Assembly: GCA_023630585.1 (NCBI GenBank)
Contig: CM042552.1
Coordinates: 20,022,569 to 20,086,568 of the forward strand
From: Cranoglanis bouderius
Lineage: Eukaryota; Chordata; Actinopteri; Siluriformes; Cranoglanididae
Length of the DNA stretch: 64,000 bases
Direction of reading: 5' to 3'
Positions within the stretch are counted from its first letter, which is position 1; every line of letters begins with the position of its first letter. Positions 23,201 to 35,820 of this stretch are shown here, piece after piece. A program made the translations under genes and the position numbers. The notes beneath the pieces were generated by a model. The model did not search any database and was not told where the DNA came from. It saw only the letters and a program-made list of their open reading frames with translations.

Positions 23201-24905
23201 TTTAACAAAAAAATTGGTCACTAATGAGTAAGTAGTTGAGAAGTAGCTAGTATGTAATAAGTAGGAATGTGCTAAGTAGCTGATATTTAATGGGTGAGTA
23301 TGTGTTAATTATAAGTCATTTCTGCTACATATTAAAAGGCATATTATTTGATATTCATGCACATAGTAACGTCCAAAAGAAAGTAATAATTACCCAGAAA
23401 TTAATAGGTAATTATGTAGTATGTACAAGTAATAGTTGGTGCATAGTTTGTAAGTTGTAAATGTAAGTACATACTTAACACAGGAAAATACCAGGTATAC
23501 AGGAGTACTTAATTCTAAGAACTAACCATATAATGGTACAACCAACCTGATTTATTAATTACATACCGTATATACCTGATAAAAGAACAACAACCTTTTT
23601 TTTTTACTCCGTTAGTAGGTTTACAGGTAGCATGTGGTAATCAGACTGTAAACTTTTAAACACTTTCACAATTCCACATACTTACCTGTCACATACCACA
23701 ATTTTTTGTTATTAAATACAAGCTAATTACTGTCTTAACCAGATGAAAATATCACTTAGTACATACAGTATATAAGTAACTCCTTGTAATAAACTGTAAA
23801 ATAAACGTTTTTTTGTCATAAGAAATATAAAACCTGATAATACTACCAGGTACATATTCTAGTAAGTGCCATTTTGTACATGGTTGAATTGAACTGTATC
23901 TATTCTCTTGTTGTTTCCGGGTCATTTTTTGCCTTATGGCACCAAGTACAAATATATTATTTCACATAAGTTACTATGAACTTAAATATCCGATAGTGCT
24001 AGTTGGTACGTACCGGAAAATTCTTGTAATTACCCCATACTTACTTATTACATACCAGTTACAAAGTTCTCTATTAAATGCAAACTACTTACCGCATACT
24101 TACTTATTATTATTAGACAATTACCATGTACACCCCCCACCCCCGCCTCTTTAATTACCAGTTACTTACCGTGGTGTAAAATAAAGTGCTACCAAAAAAT
24201 ATTCTATCGACCAAATACGTTTGAAAAGTCGGCTTAAGCAGAAATGATACCTCACTGTAAGCCTCACTGTATCGACAGAGTGTACGTAAGATATAGTACG
24301 TGTACGTAGTTGCACAAAATTTTAAGACATTTATAATAATAATAACAATAATAATGATAATAATCAGTGTGTACACCTGTTCTGTATGGCTAATTTCCCT
24401 TTTAAATACAAGCTAATCAATGCATATTCATAGCTATTACTTTACTAGTTACTTACCACAAATTTACCTATTAAATACAAGCTAACTACAGCCTAAATTC
24501 CTATTACTACTTACCGGTTACTTACCACAATTGTCTCTAATCAGTACAAGTTACTCACTGCATACTTACCTACTATATACCAGTTACTTACTATAAATGT
24601 TTCTAATAAATACAAGCTAATAACTGCATACTTGCCAACTATATAGCAGGTATATGGTACAAATTTCCCTATTAAATAAAGGCTAATCGCTGCATACTTA
24701 CCAATTACATACCTATTACATTACTACAAATTTCCTTATTAAATACAAGCTAATAACTACACACTTACCCGTTACATAGCAGTTACTTACCGCAATTTTC
24801 CCCATTAAATACTAGCTACTAACCTCATCCTTACTTATCATTGCTAGCTAATTACCACGTACATCCCCAGTAATTACCAGTTACTTACTACGATGTAAAA
24901 TACAC
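23201..24905. repeat. degenerate tandem array with an orientation switch
   Basis: 23220-23500 consists of AAGTAGNTGANTAGTATGTAATAAGTAG-like units (AGTAAGTAG, AGTATGTAATAAG). From about 23630 to 24905 the reverse-complement type takes over: ACATACCAGTTACTTACC, CACAAATTTCCCTATTAAATAC and AAGCTAATAACTGCATACTT. Unit length is around 60-100 nt. On the minus strand the second part reads GGTAAGTA again and again. Confidence 0.8.
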
Positions 24906-25310
24906 TGCTAACAAAAACATTAGGCCGAATAAAATTGAGCATAAGATTAAATATAGTAAGACGAAGCGTATGAAGTTACAACAGGATACACCATACGCAT
25001 AACTGTACATGAAGAAAACTACAACTTCTGGCATGACGGAAAATATCTGGCTTTCAGAAAACTACTGTTTAGCTTAAGGGGTGCACGATATGATCGAAAA
25101 TGTCACATCACGACATCTGAAAGCTTTTTACGATACGATTCGAGGATGACGAATCGGTTGTAGCGCGCATGTTGATATGTAGTGTACAAGATACCGATGA
25201 TATCTCAAAGTGCATCGTAACAATTTATCACGATGTTGAAATTATGTCACCATATGATATATTATGAAACCCTAACTGTGTAGCAATACTACGATGGCCG
25301 AATTTTCATA
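24906..25310. repeat. possible hAT-type MITE half (GCACGATATGAT type)
   Basis: GGGGTGCACGATATGATCG at 25079, then CACATCACGACATC, ATACGATTCGAGGATG and TTTATCACGATGTTG resemble the 'GGGCGATATG' family, of which a better copy lies at 38.16-38.55 kb. The right end is not clear. Confidence 0.45.
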
Positions 25311-26737
25311 TATATATATATATAACTTTACAGAGATTACTGTACATTCAGCTCATTTTCACCCAACAGTAAACGACAAATGTATTAGATGCAAAAATGT
25401 ATAAAATTTGGGAGTTTTTTTTTTTTTTTTAAAATAAATATCGCTGTTTATCGAAATGAAGATATCTTGAGTGTTTTAAAAAGACCTTTTACAACTGTAC
25501 TGCTGTAAAAAACCTAAAGAGAAGCCCCTGGTAAATGAGACCCTTTGCTAAGTAGTGAACAGAACATTAGGGGTTAAGGGACGAGTGTCTTTTCAGTGCC
25601 GGTGTGAAATCCTCTGTCAGGTCGCGACCCTTTTCTTGTCGTGTTCAGAAGCTCCAAAAAACCCCTTCGTGTGGTGCTACAAATCCAACGCAAAGCTCGC
25701 CTGTCACTCCTTAACTCAATACCTGGGTTCATCGCTTACTCGGAAAAAGCTTGTGATGTGTGTGTGTGTGTGTGTATATATATTTTTTTTTTTGTTATTT
25801 TTTTTCAAATGTACGTATAGTTTGAACTGCAATTTGTGATTTATTTCCATTATTATAAGTAACTGCTAACTTGTCAGACATCTTTATATAAAGCTAATGT
25901 TTAAAGTGGCTAATTCACTGTTATTACTGAGTTGTTACTAAGCAACGCCTCTGTGATAACTTTCTAATATAATGATTCTTCACAACTGTATCATGTTTTT
26001 TGGTGTATAACATACATAGGACTACTGAAGTACTGAAGTTCGATTCGGCTACGTAATTAATTCCTACGAACAGTTTCTGACGGGTGAGAAAGAAAAGAAA
26101 GAAGGAAAAAAAAAGAAATACTAGTCTTTATTTTGAAGTCTTTCGTAAAAATTCAGCAGAATCCCTGACTGCTGAGAAAATAGAGGGAACAGAACGAATC
26201 TTTAGCGTGGAATTGTTTCGTGGTTTTAAACCATTTTTCTATTTTTCTTTTCTAAAATGTTTTCTACGAGCGTCATAAAAATAAATGAATATGTAAATGT
26301 TTTGTACGACCGCAGCAAACTATTTATTTACATTTATTAAATATTTGTAGTTACGTTTTGCATCTCCTGAGCATTTTAGCCAACGTTTAAGGAAAGATTT
26401 CATCATTAAACATGACCTTATTTTGGTATCACAATGAAAGATTTCTATTCCGTGATATTATATGTTGTGATAAATCTTTTTTTTTTTTTTTTCTGTTTTT
26501 AATCGACAAATTTGAAGTATTTCAAAACGCACCTGAAGCTTCTAAGGAATGTTTGATTTGCCAGGACTGTGTAGGTGGTCTGAAGGAATTTCTCAGGCAT
26601 TTCTTGTGAACGGGGGCCAAAATTTATGCAATTTATGCTCGCAAGCCTCAGAAGTAACACACAGTGTTTCGAAAGGCATTTTATTTGCCGATACCTTTGC
26701 AGCTACTGCATAATGAGCTAATAGAATTACATTTGAT

Positions 26738-26738
<1 letters not shown>
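25311..26738. other. unassigned AT-rich sequence
   Basis: Short (AT)n at 25311-25324, (GT)n at 25757-25776 and A/T runs. 25560-25750 has a frame with balanced composition but no recognisable domain. No gene called. Confidence 0.4.
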
Positions 26739-26785
<47 letters not shown>

Positions 26786-26815
26786 CATAATAATAATAAT
26801 AATAATAATAATTAG
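26739..26815. repeat. (AAT)n microsatellite
   Basis: About 25 AAT units with one CAT interruption. Confidence 0.95.
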
Positions 26816-27330
26816 GGGAGATTTATTTGACTGAATGATTCACGATTTCATTTGATTTCACGTCACACAATAGTACAGTTTTGCTGTTTATCTTTTCCCC
26901 CCAAAATAAAATGCTCTATGTTGTACACTATGAGTAAACATCTCTTTTCCACACGCTTTCTAATCCGAGCCAAGAAGAAAAAGATGTCGACTTCTTCCAA
27001 ACCGCCTCTTCGGATCTGTAAAGAAAGCATCTCCACGTTTTCTGCTCAGACTTAAATGCAAATAAAGTTTTCTACAGCAGTTCTGTCTGCTTTTTCTTTC
27101 ATCTATACAGTTTCTCTCCCAGATGTGTTTTGTGTAAACATGTTTTCCCAGCAGCAGCAGCAGCAGCAGCAGCAGTGGCGGTGGCGGCGGCGGCCATTTT
27201 GTCTCATTGAAATCATTTGTACAGTCGCACTGCATGATTTGATTCAAAGAAATAAAGTTGCTAATTTATTTATTTGTCACTTGTTTTTTGTTTGTTTGTT
27301 TGTTTGTTTGTTTGTTTGTTTGTTTTGAGT
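26816..27330. other. unique sequence with (CAG)n-(GGC) and (GTTT)n tracts
   Basis: (CAG)n at 27150-27174 runs into GTGGCGG repeats; (TTTG)n at 27282-27323. The Gln-run frame has no splice or domain support. Confidence 0.55.
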
Positions 27331-27773
27331 GTTTGTGTGTGGGGTAATCACTCCAGGTCTTCGAAATTAGGTGATTCGGCACCACCTGCTGGAGATTTTG
27401 GGAAAAGAAAATCAGAAATTGTGTAAGAGGAAGAAACTTTGGGATTCTGGAGTGAAACTGGTAAAGAGTGGCGCAAAAAAAAAAAAGAAAGAAAGGTTTA
27501 TTTATTTATGCAGGTTTATACTTGTATAACTGTCACGTCATTCCATTATTCAAGGGTTTTTTTAATTATTAAATCTTTTATTTATTTATTTATTTTTAAT
27601 TGATTTTTGACATCACAACCTGACAACTTTTTTTTGTTTGTTTTTGTTTTTTTTTGTTTTTTTAACAGATTTTTTTATTTTCGCATTCATTTTATCGATT
27701 TATTTTTCTATTTTTCATAATGCTGAAGGACACGGACACACTGTCCTCCAAACTACTAGCCTCATTTAAACAA

Positions 27774-27804
<31 letters not shown>

Positions 27805-28290
27805 CATTTCTCTAAGATTTTTGCCTGGTTGGCATTTTTGTTTGTTCCCAGCTTCTTTTCCCTAAACAATTTTGAAAAAAAAAAATGTCATTCATTCCCT
27901 TATTTAAAAACAAAAAAGAAAGAAAGAAAGTAGGTGAGCAAAAATGATCTCTCGAATAGAGGAATATGGGAATAAAATTTCAAAAAATAAAAAATAAAAA
28001 AATGGAATTTAAAAAAAAATTGCAAAATTGAGCAAAAATTGTGAAAAAGCCCTATAAATCAAAGGACTGCTGAAGAATTAAAAAAAAAAAAAGTCTCAAA
28101 ATGAATTTATTTATTTATTTTTGTTGTTGAAGGACGGATTTCAACAACTCTACAATCAATAAATGTAATTTTCTTTGATTTGTTATAGCTTTTATTTTAG
28201 TTTATCAATTCTGGAAGATGTCATTTGGCCAAAAATATATTTTTGAAAAATATATATATTTTTAAATTTCACAGTTTGTCTCTTTTACAC
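27331..28290. repeat. AT-rich degenerate repeat region
   Basis: Long TTTA, AAAT and A/T runs with the phrase GCTGAAGGACACGGACACAC near 27722 that recurs (GCTGAAGGACACAG) in the 29-kb array. No gene. Confidence 0.55.
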
Positions 28291-28450
28291 CCCCCCCCCC
28301 CCCCCACACACACACACACACACACACTCTTATAGCGACATCCAGCAAACCGCTCTTTAACTCTGCTTTTTGCTTGTGTGTGTTCCCATATATTGGAAGG
28401 GTTTTTTTTTTTTTGGTATTTATTTATTTATTTATTTTTTTTTTGGAAGC
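28291..28450. repeat. poly-C then (CA)n; T-runs
   Basis: C-run 28291-28307 followed by (AC)n to 28326, then T and TTTA runs at 28400-28445. Confidence 0.85.
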
Positions 28451-28868
28451 CGTAAATTGCTTCCTATAAATCAGCAGTCTGCTACAGAAGAGTTTGTGAA
28501 AATAAAAGCAACACGTAATTAACACCCCATAGGCTACAGATTTGTTGTGTGGTTAAACAGGACACGGGTAATTATGCGTATAAGAAAAAAAAAAAAAAGA
28601 AAAAAAAAAAACAAGGGCCGCTTTTCTTGCCGCGTGGCGTCGGCTCAGGTTGATAAAGAATTGTAATTAGTGCGCTGTGAGTGTGTCGGCCTCCCAGACA
28701 TGGCGTGTTCATTACAGCGCCACAAACCCAGCCACTTCACATTTATCTCTCCGCCGAGCTCTGTGTCCGCACGGCAGCTTCACGCGCTACCACTGTCTAA
28801 AGCCACGGAAGAAAAACCCAAACCCGAGCGAGGCCTTGACATGCTAATACAGTGTCTCAGTCCCGACC
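28451..28868. promoter_or_regulatory. candidate conserved noncoding island
   Basis: Low-repeat patches with CTATAAATCAGCAG, AACACGTAATTAACACC, GGGTAATTATGCG and GAATTGTAATTAGTGCG. Homeodomain cores cluster, broken by an A-run at 28586-28610. No coding frame with support. Confidence 0.4.
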
Positions 28869-29044
28869 TCACACCTCACACACACACACTCACACACACA
28901 CACTCACACACACACACTCACACACACACACTCACACACAGAAATCAAGTACCGCGAGATCGTCAACACTGAGCTCCTCTCCCAAGGTCATCTCCCATCT
29001 CCCATCTCCCAGACTCCATCTGTGTGCTCAGCTCTTACAGCACC

Positions 29045-29111
<67 letters not shown>

Positions 29112-29120
29112 CTTCTCATT
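28869..29120. repeat. (CA)n higher-order repeat and (CT)n
   Basis: 28874-28937 repeats ACTCACACACACAC as a 14-16-nt higher-order unit. (CT)n at 29051-29108 is followed by a T-run. Confidence 0.92.
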
Positions 29121-29149
29121 TTTTTTTTTTTTTACCTTGATGTAGCTGA

Positions 29150-30715
29150 ATAAAAATAACTTCTCCAATAGAGGAGGAATGCTGAAGGACACAGCTTTTT
29201 ATTTTGCTTAAAATTATTATTACATCTGTTTATTATTTGTAATGTTTTCAAAACAAATAAGAAATATAATCTGTTATTTTTTTTGTTTATTTATTTATTT
29301 TTATTTAACCCCATTTCACTTTTCTCCTTATCTTTTTGTAATCCTAAAGGACACAGTGGCACTCAGCAAAGAACTATATTTCAGTATCGATTTAAATCAT
29401 TTTTATAATCATTAAAATTTTTTAAAACATTTTTGGAAACAATACAGAAATATAATTTTCTTAAATGTTTATATATATATATATATAAACTCCATATTGC
29501 TTTGTATAGTGTTTTTGTAATTGTTTACATTTTTATTTATTGCTTGATTTTTTTTTTTTTTTTTTGCTAAAGGACTCAAAGTAGAGTGATATTTATTTAA
29601 GAAATCGTGTATATTTATTTATAGTTTTTTAAAAAAAATTATAATGAACTTTTTACAAATACAGTTTCCTCAGATGTATATATTGCTTTGAAGGAAAAAC
29701 ACAGCAGTATTCAGTAAACCAAAACAATTTCACCCCAAACAATAAAGTTGTTATAATTTTTATTGTTTTCAAAATAATTACGAAATATAATTTTTTTCAA
29801 TCAAATATAATTTTTAAAAAATAAAACTTTATATTGATTTTAGTTAAAAATATATAATTTTCTCATATTTCTAATATAACCCCATATTTGTTTTTTTTTT
29901 AATTAAAATTCTTTTTTAGTATTTAAAAAATATATCATTACCTTAAAAAAGAACCCTTTGCATTGCTTTCAAAACAATTAGAAATGTAATTTTCTTTTAT
30001 TAAAATTTATATATTACCCCATACTGATTTCTTTCATTAAGGAATATTGTTTTTAGCATTCTTTTTTTCCCTTTTAATTAAAAAAACAACAACAAAATAA
30101 ATTATTTTTCAAGTTTCCTAATTTTTCTCTGATTTTTCATATGTAGCCCCAAATATTTATTTATTTATTTATTTATTTATTTTAAATTAAGGAATATTTT
30201 TATAGTATTGATTTAATTAGTCACCTTTTTCTTACAATTGTTTTCTTTATATATAACCCAATATTGCTTTTTTTTTCTTTTTTAAATTAAGCAATATTTC
30301 ACTAGTCTTGTTGTTTTATCATTGCTTTTTTTTAAAAAAAAAACATTTTTGCATTTAAAACAATTAATATATAACCCCATATTGCTTTTATAATGTTGAT
30401 ATTTTTATTTTTATTGATTTTTTCTTCATATTGTTTTTATCATCGTTACCTTCTTTTAAAAAAAAGAAACATTTTTGTTTTTTTAGAACAAATAATTTAT
30501 ATATATATATATATATATAACCACATAATTCTTTTGTAATTTAAATTAAGGAAAATATTTTTAGCATCATGTTTATTGTAGTAAACTTTTTAAAATTCTT
30601 TTTATTCTTTATATGTAACCCTTTACTGCTTTTGTAATTTTTTAGATTTCTAATTATTTATTTATTTATTTATTTTTTTTTTTGTGTGTGTGTGCTGAAG
30701 GACCCAGGCATGCTT
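29150..30715. repeat. degenerate AT-rich tandem array C (left part)
   Basis: Recurring phrases: GCTGAAGGACACAG, TTTTCAAAACAATTAAGAAATATAA (split), ATATAACCCCATATTGCTTT and AATTAAGGAATATTTTT, at roughly 100-150-nt intervals. No coding capacity. The same phrases resume at 31990. Confidence 0.75.
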
Positions 30716-31087
30716 GTTCTTTAAAGATCAAGTGACCTCACATGAACTCTTCTTCTCTAGTGATGTGAAATAATAAACCTTAACGTAACAATTCAGATTA
30801 GGTGAGATTTCCTCGCGCGACACCGAGGTGTAGTCAGAGCCGTGCTCTCACGTGTACGCCGAGCTGCTATCTCGTGCTGTAGGAGTACGTTATCAGCGTT
30901 ATTAGAGCGCGTTAAACAGCAGACAAGAGCGAGGAGACACCGGGCGAAATTGGAAGCTTATTGTGATTGATGGCTTCCTATTAGTCTGCGGCGGCGGACG
31001 GAGGGGAACCGAGGAGCACTGAGTTGTAACACAACAGATTACCTGAGCCTCCAGTCTCCCGAAGGATGTTTAAATAAAACATAGTCG

Positions 31088-31139
<52 letters not shown>

Positions 31140-31288
31140 CTCCACACCTATCTCACACGTCACGTGCAATTTGCTCGCGTCTCTCCACTCAATAAACCGG
31201 CCTCGCTCTTATATTTCCTTTCATGAACCAGTTCGAGATTCCACAAAGAGGGAATTTGGCTTACTCTCAGACTAAAGAAAAGATTTTG

Positions 31289-31324
<36 letters not shown>

Positions 31325-31375
31325 TCTTCTTCTTCTTCTTCTTCTCCTCACTCTTTTTCTCTTCAGCATGCCATG
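30716..31375. promoter_or_regulatory. candidate conserved noncoding island with (CT)n tracts
   Basis: 30830-31060 is GC-balanced unique sequence with GTTATCAGCGTTATTAG and ATTGTGATTGATGGCTTCC (PBX/MEIS-like TGATTGATGG). (CT)n at 31089-31135 and 31292-31321, then (CTT)n. It sits between two parts of array C. Confidence 0.4.
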
Positions 31376-31756
31376 CCAGGATGATTGATTGTGACCCGCA
31401 AACTGGGTGTCCGGTTTTACAAAAATGACTGGCCCGTACTGGTTACCTTGGCCAGACAGAAATCAATATTTCACCATTAAAATCCATCACAGGAGAGTTA
31501 GCGCTGCAGCTGTCCGAGCCAACCGGACCCCCCCCCTCCCCCCCACTCCTTTTTTTTTTTTGGCGCGCGGCGAACATTAAAGCCGACACTTGTACTACAC
31601 GAGTAATCAATATATACTGCTTCACAAATCATTCGTGGTCACCTTTTTGTTGGTGGTGATGGATACCTGGAGGAGCCGTGATTCATTTTGTCACCCCATT
31701 AAACTGGACCATGTCGAGTTCTTCTTCCATTTCATCTCCGCGAGTCGTTCCCATCC

Positions 31757-31821
<65 letters not shown>

Positions 31822-31985
31822 CAAAGAGCACCAGCCTGTAGTTTCAATAAGGGGTATCTATAGAGATTTGGAGGGTAGTGGAGTGTGAAAATCCTTTTGA
31901 GCGAGGACAAACATGCTTTGAGGCCAAGCCACATGCCTGACATGCAAAATCTGCTATTATACATTTATAGCATAAATCCGACCTG
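31376..31985. other. unique sequence with (GA)n
   Basis: 31640-31745 is motif-like (CGTGATTCATTTTGTC, CCATTAAACTGGACC). (GA)n at 31760-31817. C-runs near 31530. No supported gene. Confidence 0.45.
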
Positions 31986-32738
31986 CAGGAATGATTGTTT
32001 TCAAAACAATTAAGAAACACCGTTTTCTTTCTTTCTTTCTTTTTCTGATGTCGAAACACACAGCAGTATTTAGCAAATCATTAACCTCAAACAATTAATT
32101 TTTTTGGTAAAAACAAATTTTTTATTATCATACAGTTTAAAACAAAATCATTGTAGTGTTTTAAAAAGCAACAAAAATTTTTTTTTTTACTATTTTATTT
32201 AAAAAATACTCTTTAGCATTGTTTATATTATCATTACCTCTTTTATTATTTTAAAAAACATATATAATACAATACTGCCTTTTTTAAATGAAGGAATATC
32301 TCTTTTTTTAGTATTGTTTTTATTACTGTTACTAAAAAAAAATCATTTTTAGTACTTTAAAAAGCAGTAAAGAAATAATTTTTCCTATTTAAAAAAAGAC
32401 CCATATTGCTTTAAGAAATCTTCTTTGTATTGTTTTTATTATTATTATTATTATTACCTCTTTAAAAAAAAAATGTTTTCAAAAACATTTTGTTTAAATA
32501 CATATACCACACTGCCTTTTTTAAATGAAGGAATATCTTTTTTTTAGGATTGTTTTTATTATTGTTACTTAAAAAAAATAATAATTTTAGTGCTTTAAAA
32601 AGCAATTAATAAATAAATAATTTTCTCCAAATTTTAAACAAAAATATAATAATAGCAATATAATAAAAATAAAATCTTGTTAAAAAATCATTATCTTTTT
32701 TATATCGTTACCTTTAGAAAAAAAATCTTTAAAAAAAG

Positions 32739-32832
<94 letters not shown>

Positions 32833-32899
32833 ACCCACACTGTTTTTTAAATTAAGTCATTTCCATATTTAGTTAATTTTTTAAATATATATATTACTT

Positions 32900-32969
<70 letters not shown>

Positions 32970-33140
32970 TTTACATTTTTATAGTTTTCAAAACAATTGT
33001 AAATATAATTTTCTCAGATTTTTAAAAATACATATATACCACCTTCTTTTCTTAAATTAAGGAATATCTTTTTAAATATTTTTATTATTATTATTACTTT
33101 TAAAAATAATTTGTATTGTTTTCAAAACAATTACTACTGT
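31986..33140. repeat. degenerate AT-rich tandem array C (right part)
   Basis: Same phrases as 29.15-30.72 kb: TTTTCAAAACAATTAAG, ACACAGCAGTATTTAGCAAA, TTAAATGAAGGAATATC and TATTGTTTTTATTATT. Contains (AT)n at 32740-32827 and (TTA)n at 32936-32970. Confidence 0.75.
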
Positions 33141-33281
33141 CAGAACTACTGTTAAAGAAAACTAATCAACACCGTCTGACCAATCACAATCCAGAACTCA
33201 ACAGCGCTGTGGTGTAAAAATGTATAGAACTGGTGCTCAATTAAACTGAAATGAAAGGCACCACCATGCTGGCATGGTGGA

Positions 33282-33283
<2 letters not shown>
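33141..33283 (-). repeat. family A terminal fragment
   Basis: CTGACCAATCACAATCCAG and CTCAACAGCGCTGTGGTGTA at 33178-33216 equal the family A end in reverse orientation (compare 34148-34195 and 36540-36570). Confidence 0.6.
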
Positions 33284-33364
<81 letters not shown>

Positions 33365-33422
33365 TTTTTTCCACTGCTATTCAGCCTCAAGGACAGCCTA
33401 CATGGCAGGTGCTGGACCTTGG

Positions 33423-33480
<58 letters not shown>
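33284..33480. repeat. (GT)n and (CA)n as a potential hairpin
   Basis: (GT)n at 33284-33357 and (CA)n at 33425-33480 are inverted complements separated by about 67 nt of unique sequence. A further (CA)n lies at 33653-33682. Confidence 0.95.
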
Positions 33481-33482
<2 letters not shown>

Positions 33483-33648
33483 CTCAGTGACTGGAGAGAT
33501 TGTCCTCATCACCCCATATGCTGTAGTCTACCTGCTGCAGGGAGGATTATTACTACAAGCAACTGTCATTAAAAATGGATTTATTCACCCTCGGCAGGAG
33601 ATGAGCCGCTCTCCTGATCGTGTGTGTGCCCTCACCCTATGACACATG

Positions 33649-33686
<38 letters not shown>

Positions 33687-33780
33687 CAAACATGCTCACA
33701 AATCATGGGCGTGTTCTTTTGCATTTTGGTGTCCATTAAACAGTGTGTACACTATCATGCACATAAACAATGAGCACTTT
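33481..33780. other. unique sequence with (CA)n
   Basis: Unique moderate-GC stretch (33490-33640), then (CA)n. Frames are driven by the repeats. No gene called. Confidence 0.4.
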
Positions 33781-34200
33781 TTTAAAATTTATTAATTAAC
33801 GAACAACACATCACACTTTTTATCCGTTTAAAGTTACATTTCATGTTGTAGAAACAAGTTAGTCCTTGTTCTCACTTACAATATAGCAGCTATAAACAGT
33901 CGTTCCCTCACCAGCCTCTCTTTTATCTCTCTAATAAGACAAAACAAAACAAAAACAAAAACGCAGCTTACCGAGAAACCGCAAATCGTAAACTCCTCTG
34001 TCCTCAAGACATAAAGTTGACACTGGATACGCCTTCCAAAAAATCTTAACATCCGTCTGCCGTACAAGTCCCTGTGTAAATTGTTACTATAGAAACGATA
34101 ACTACTCACGATTTTCAAAGTTACTGAAAATTAATCAACACCTTCCAACAACTAACCAATCAGAATCGAGAGTCGAACAGCGCTGTGGTGTATATTGGGA
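33781..34200 (-). repeat. interspersed repeat family A, near full length, reverse
   Basis: TTTTTATCCGTTTAAAGTTAC, AACAAGTTAGTCCTTG, TATAGCAGCTATAAACAG, CGAGAAACCGCAAATCG, ACTATAGAAACGATAAC, and the terminus AACCAATCAGAATCGAGAG with AACAGCGCTGTGGTGTA. The central GGAGTCTCC block is degraded to GGATACGCCTTCC. Confidence 0.75.
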
Positions 34201-35335
34201 TCGTTGTGACATGAGAGTAAAAAAACAATTCGTTGTAAAAACTGACTGGAGATTGTAAATCTCTCCAAATTACAAACGCCGAAGTTTTCTTGAGGACATT
34301 TTTGTGTCTATTTTCAGTAAAAATACACTGAATTCAAATGTATTGGTACAGCGCTATTAACAGTAGAAATCGTCACAAAGCAACTTTACAGAAATCTGGA
34401 TGTAGATTTATATTTAGATCCCTAACAAACGAGAAAAAACCTTGATAGGAAACTTGATAGGGTTTTAATTTTATTCAGCTCCTTTTTAATAATTTGGATT
34501 ATCATATGATTATCATTTGAGTTATTTTGCTATAAATGTAAAAGAAAAGTGGCCTTGAGAAAAGTCCATTTCAGTATTAATGAACAAAAATTACGGTTGT
34601 ATTCCGATTGTGTTTCTATTTATGTGATGCTTCTGCCTGTAGCTACATGACTTGAAATACGAATCCACCGTCAAAGGTCTTGACCTTACTGACTCACTTC
34701 GAAAGCGTTTCTCAAACTTCACTTTGACTGAGCAACCTTTGTTGAGGATCTACCCAGACTTCCATCAACACCCCATGTCAATCTGGCACTATTGATCATA
34801 AGACCTTCAAGTCCTCCCCTTTGTTGTCGTCTTGTTGACAGTAGAGAAAGTTCTAGCGACCGGGATATGGTCACCAACTGGAACGTATAGCACTCTACTG
34901 TAAATCAAAGGAAAACTAACAAAAATCAAACAGGGTTTCTTCTTGGGAATTGTTGTAATCTTTATTGGATTCTTCTTGCTTGAAGTACATGCCAATAAAC
35001 TTCCAACGTTCTCAACATTGGAAGGAAAAGGTCACGCCAGCCAAAGCACTGATCATAACCAGCTTGGAGGAACACCAGCCATTTGCAGTAACATTTCCAA
35101 AATGTTCGGAATTCCAGCGAAAGCAGACCGCATCGAGGGGCGACTCAAAATCAAGGTTGCGCCAACGAAAGTTAAGTTCCTTCCTTCATTTCCGAACAAT
35201 TACCCATTCCTAAGCCTCGTGACAAGTCATGAATACAACACGTACGATACGCCACCGTTTTCACTGGACCTCCGTAAATTAATTTGTGCCTCAAGACAAT
35301 GTGCTGTAATCGCGTATTCCCAAATTCCTACTACT
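34201..35335. other. unrecognised stretch with coding-like composition
   Basis: 34640-35330 keeps two overlapping open frames on the plus strand (one opening with a hydrophobic leader, IVVIFIGFFLL). No domain, splice pair or homologue that I recognise. It could be an old transposon or pseudogene or chance; no function is assigned. Confidence 0.25.
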
Positions 35336-35820
35336 AAGATTGTGGGGGGGGGGGGGGGGTGAGAGAATGGAGAGCCGGTGGGGGAGAAAAAAAAAGGGAG
35401 GGCAAAAATGGTGCTTCCGTCGCAGAGAAGAAGAGCAGGAGGAGGAGGGATGGGGGAAAGAGAAGAAAAGGCTGAAACGATAAGTAATTACAGCTCGGCA
35501 CTCCATTCATCATCCACTGCTGAGCGCAGTATCCAGGGTCTCCGCTGTTATCAGCGGTATATAGAGCGAGTGTCAGCAGCTCTGAATAAATCTCCTTCTG
35601 CCTCAAACTGATCCGCCATTAGCAGGCCTTGGCGCTGCCTGATCATCACGTCAAACCCCCCCCCCCCCAACCCCCCTCCCGTTTGGGAATGAGCACCAAT
35701 GTTTGAAGATCCTGCTTCACGAAACGGTTGCTCGTGGAAAAACGAAGGTATTTCAAAGAGAGTGAGTTCAAAAGCACTGAACCTGTTCTTAGCATATACA
35801 GTTTAGTGATTTGGTGATTT
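35336..35820. promoter_or_regulatory. G-run and candidate regulatory island
   Basis: G-run 35342-35359 (G4-capable) and purine-rich 35380-35470, then unique 35480-35650 with GATAAGTAATTACAGC and CGCCATTAGCAGGCC, then C-runs at 35657-35690. No supported frame. Confidence 0.35.

Noticed and set aside
27056..27328. Plus-strand frame with nine Gln, suggesting a polyQ protein exon
   Set aside because: The Gln run is a (CAG)n tract, the rest has no recognisable family, and the frame ends in a (GTTT)n repeat.
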